From an uncultured Alphaproteobacteria bacterium (lineage in GTDB: Bacteria > Pseudomonadota > Alphaproteobacteria > Caulobacterales > Aquidulcibacteraceae), in contig CALBSY010000141.1 of NCBI GenBank assembly GCA_937967725.1, forward strand, positions 1 to 7,843: 7,843 bases of DNA. Direction: 5' to 3'. This document shows positions 6,591-7,843 of this stretch, piece by piece. Position numbers and translations under genes: made by a program. The notes under the pieces are model-generated. The model did no database searches. It saw nothing but the letters and a program-made list of their open reading frames with translations, and was not told the origin of the DNA. How positions within the stretch are numbered: position 1 is the stretch's first letter; each line of letters opens with the position of its first letter.

Positions 6591-6854
6591 ATGGACGACC
6601 GCCGCAAGAAACTGAGATTCCGCGCGTGGCGGCGGGGATTCCGGGAGATTGACTTGATTCTAGGCGGTTTCGCGGACGCAAAACTCGACCGCATGGACGA
6701 TGGGGCGCTTGCCGCCTTCGAGCGGCTGCTCGATGCGCCGGACCAAGAGGTCTTCTTGTGGATCACCGGTCAAGCGCCTGTCCCCGCTGAACACGACACG
6801 GAGACCTTGGAGGCGATACGTGCGTTCCGCCTCCAGCTGCCCACCAAGGCTTGA
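6591..6854 (+). CDS. sdhE: FAD assembly factor SdhE (succinate dehydrogenase assembly factor 2 / YgfY family)
   Basis: This 87-residue protein of the former DUF339 family promotes covalent attachment of FAD to the SdhA flavoprotein of succinate dehydrogenase and related enzymes, in the cytoplasm. The family signature RGxxE is present as Arg15-Gly16-Phe17-Arg18-Glu19, at the same residue numbers as in E. coli SdhE. The acidic, helical stretch LLDAPDQEVFLWITG (46-60) matches the conserved D-x-(D/E)-x-x-x-W part of the family. Size is typical. The frame is open upstream to 6420, but that part would run into recG and the promoter region, so I took the ATG at 6591. It has a weak AGG (6584-6586) in front. 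The stop shares a base with the mfd start, so the two are probably coupled. SdhE next to mfd and divergent from recG is a common alphaproteobacterial arrangement. Confidence 0.92.
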   Translation: MDDRRKKLRFRAWRRGFREIDLILGGFADAKLDRMDDGALAAFERLLDAPDQEVFLWITGQAPVPAEHDTETLEAIRAFRLQLPTKA

Positions 6855-7843
6855 TGAAAGACGCTCTTCTCTCACCGCGTTTGACTGAAACTCTGGCCAA
6901 GGCAAAGGAGTCCCTGGTCGTTGCCGGCGCCCCCGAGGGCGTCGACGCCGCAGCGGTGGCCGAAGCGGCGCGGCTGCGTGGCGGCGTAACTCTATTTGTG
7001 GCGCGCGATGAGGCGCGGGCGGCTGCATTCGAGGCGATGGCTCGGTTCTTCGCGTCAGAGCTCGCCACGCTCCGACTGCCGGCCTGGGATACGCTGCCCT
7101 ATGACCGCATCTCGCCGGCGGCGGCGGCGGCGGCGCAACGTTGCGCGGCGCTCGCGCATCTGGCGCGCCGCAGCGATAGCGATCCACCCCTGTTGGTTAT
7201 CGCGACGGCGTCCGCGGTTGCTCAGCGCGTGCCGCCGCGCTCGCGGATGGGCGAAGCGGCGTTAGCGTTGGATGCGGGCGCCGAGATTTCCATGGATTTG
7301 CTCGAGGCGTACTTCGGCGTGAACGGCTATGCACGCGCGTCGACCGTACGGGCCCCAGGCGAGTTCGCTGTGCGCGGCGGTTTGATTGATGTTTTTCCAC
7401 CCGGCGCGGGCGAGCCCCTCAGATTCGACTTCTTCGGCGACACGCTGGAGTCCATCCGCAGCTTCGATCCCGAGACACAAATTTCCAGAACGAAGTTGAA
7501 GCAGGCGCTGCTGACCCCGGTCAGTGAGGTGCTGTTGGATGAACTGACCGTCGTTCAATTTCGCCGCCGGTTCGGCCAAGCTTATGGCGCAGTAAGTGAC
7601 GCCATACATGACAGCGTCAGCGCCCGCATCCGCCGTCAGGGCGTCGAGCAATGGCTGCCATTCTTTTATGAACGCCTGGAAACGGTGTTCGATTATACTG
7701 GAGCGGATGCGCTGGTTGCCTTCGACGCATTGGCGGAAGCGGCAATCCGAGAGCGGGTCGAGACCGCACGAGACCACTACGACGCCCGTAAAGCAGCGCC
7801 GCTCTCGCGCGGAGCGGAGCCATTCCGGGCGCCGGAACCGGAG
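6854..7843 (+). CDS. mfd: Transcription-repair coupling factor Mfd, N-terminal 330 residues (3' truncated by the window)
   Basis: Mfd removes RNA polymerase stalled at DNA lesions and recruits UvrA for nucleotide excision repair. The frame is open without a stop from the ATG at 6854 to the window end (330 codons). Only the UvrB-like N-terminal module and the start of the next domain are present. The polymerase-binding and helicase domains lie beyond 7843. Landmarks are LPAWDTLPYDRISP (75-88), TASAVAQRVPPR (119-130), GEFAVRGGLIDVFPPG (169-184) and RFDFFGDTLESIRSFDP (190-206), all standard for Mfd. The start overlaps the sdhE stop (TGATG) and has AAGG (6846-6849) four bases before it. Residues 89-94 are six alanines, all GCG, where relatives usually have a mixed sequence such as SPDVAA. 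A full-length Mfd would be about 1150 residues. Confidence 0.96.
   Translation, partial: MKDALLSPRLTETLAKAKESLVVAGAPEGVDAAAVAEAARLRGGVTLFVARDEARAAAFEAMARFFASELATLRLPAWDTLPYDRISPAAAAAAQRCAALAHLARRSDSDPPLLVIATASAVAQRVPPRSRMGEAALALDAGAEISMDLLEAYFGVNGYARASTVRAPGEFAVRGGLIDVFPPGAGEPLRFDFFGDTLESIRSFDPETQISRTKLKQALLTPVSEVLLDELTVVQFRRRFGQAYGAVSDAIHDSVSARIRRQGVEQWLPFFYERLETVFDYTGADALVAFDALAEAAIRERVETARDHYDARKAAPLSRGAEPFRAPEPE

Noticed and set aside
6616..6660. Three GANTC (CcrM-type methylation) sites within 45 bases at the start of sdhE
   Set aside because: A similar cluster of three occurs at 772-807 inside metC, so clustering alone is not a regulatory signal.
6496..6681. A 62-codon in-frame extension of recG upstream of the chosen start
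   Set aside because: It is arginine-rich and unlike RecG, crosses the probable promoter region and overlaps the start of sdhE on the other strand.

Overview
The window looks like ordinary chromosome from a GC-rich alphaproteobacterium. Two things suggest this: the divergent order recG / sdhE-mfd, which is common in that class, and promoter-like sequences of the Caulobacter housekeeping type. A relative of the Caulobacterales is my best guess, but the sequence does not prove the family. I see no insertion sequence, phage gene, CRISPR array or defence island. I found no convincing undescribed system.

Layout: the window opens with the 3' part of a tRNA-Arg(TCT) gene on the + strand (1-63). Five genes follow on the - strand, in transcription order from right to left: recG (6495-4384), a family 2 glycosyltransferase (4320-3490), cfa (3359-2139), sseA (2092-1238) and metC (1238-66). 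metC ends two bases from the tRNA and converges on it. On the right, a 95-bp divergent promoter region (6496-6590) separates recG from the + strand pair sdhE (6591-6854) and mfd (6854 to the window edge, 3' end missing). Coding density is very high. The longest gap between genes is 130 bases (3360-3489), so no stretch over 300 bases lacks a gene.

How the genes relate: recG and mfd both encode DNA-repair translocases, acting on stalled forks and on stalled RNA polymerase. sdhE encodes a small flavinylation factor for succinate dehydrogenase and is translationally coupled to mfd. The glycosyltransferase and Cfa both point to envelope work, on lipopolysaccharide or other glycans and on membrane fatty acids. 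sseA and metC overlap by one base and handle sulfur amino acids. MetC makes homocysteine, the precursor of methionine and then of SAM, and Cfa consumes SAM, so a loose metabolic link is possible.

Points worth a second look: cfa and sseA carry the same CTAG-type -10-like box at the same distance from their start codons, with no Shine-Dalgarno, which suggests leaderless transcripts. One octamer may serve as the -10 element for both divergent promoters between recG and sdhE. MetC has a degenerate cofactor loop. Cfa lacks two of the five bicarbonate ligands of the E. coli enzyme. Mfd has a (GCG)6 alanine run where relatives have a mixed sequence.
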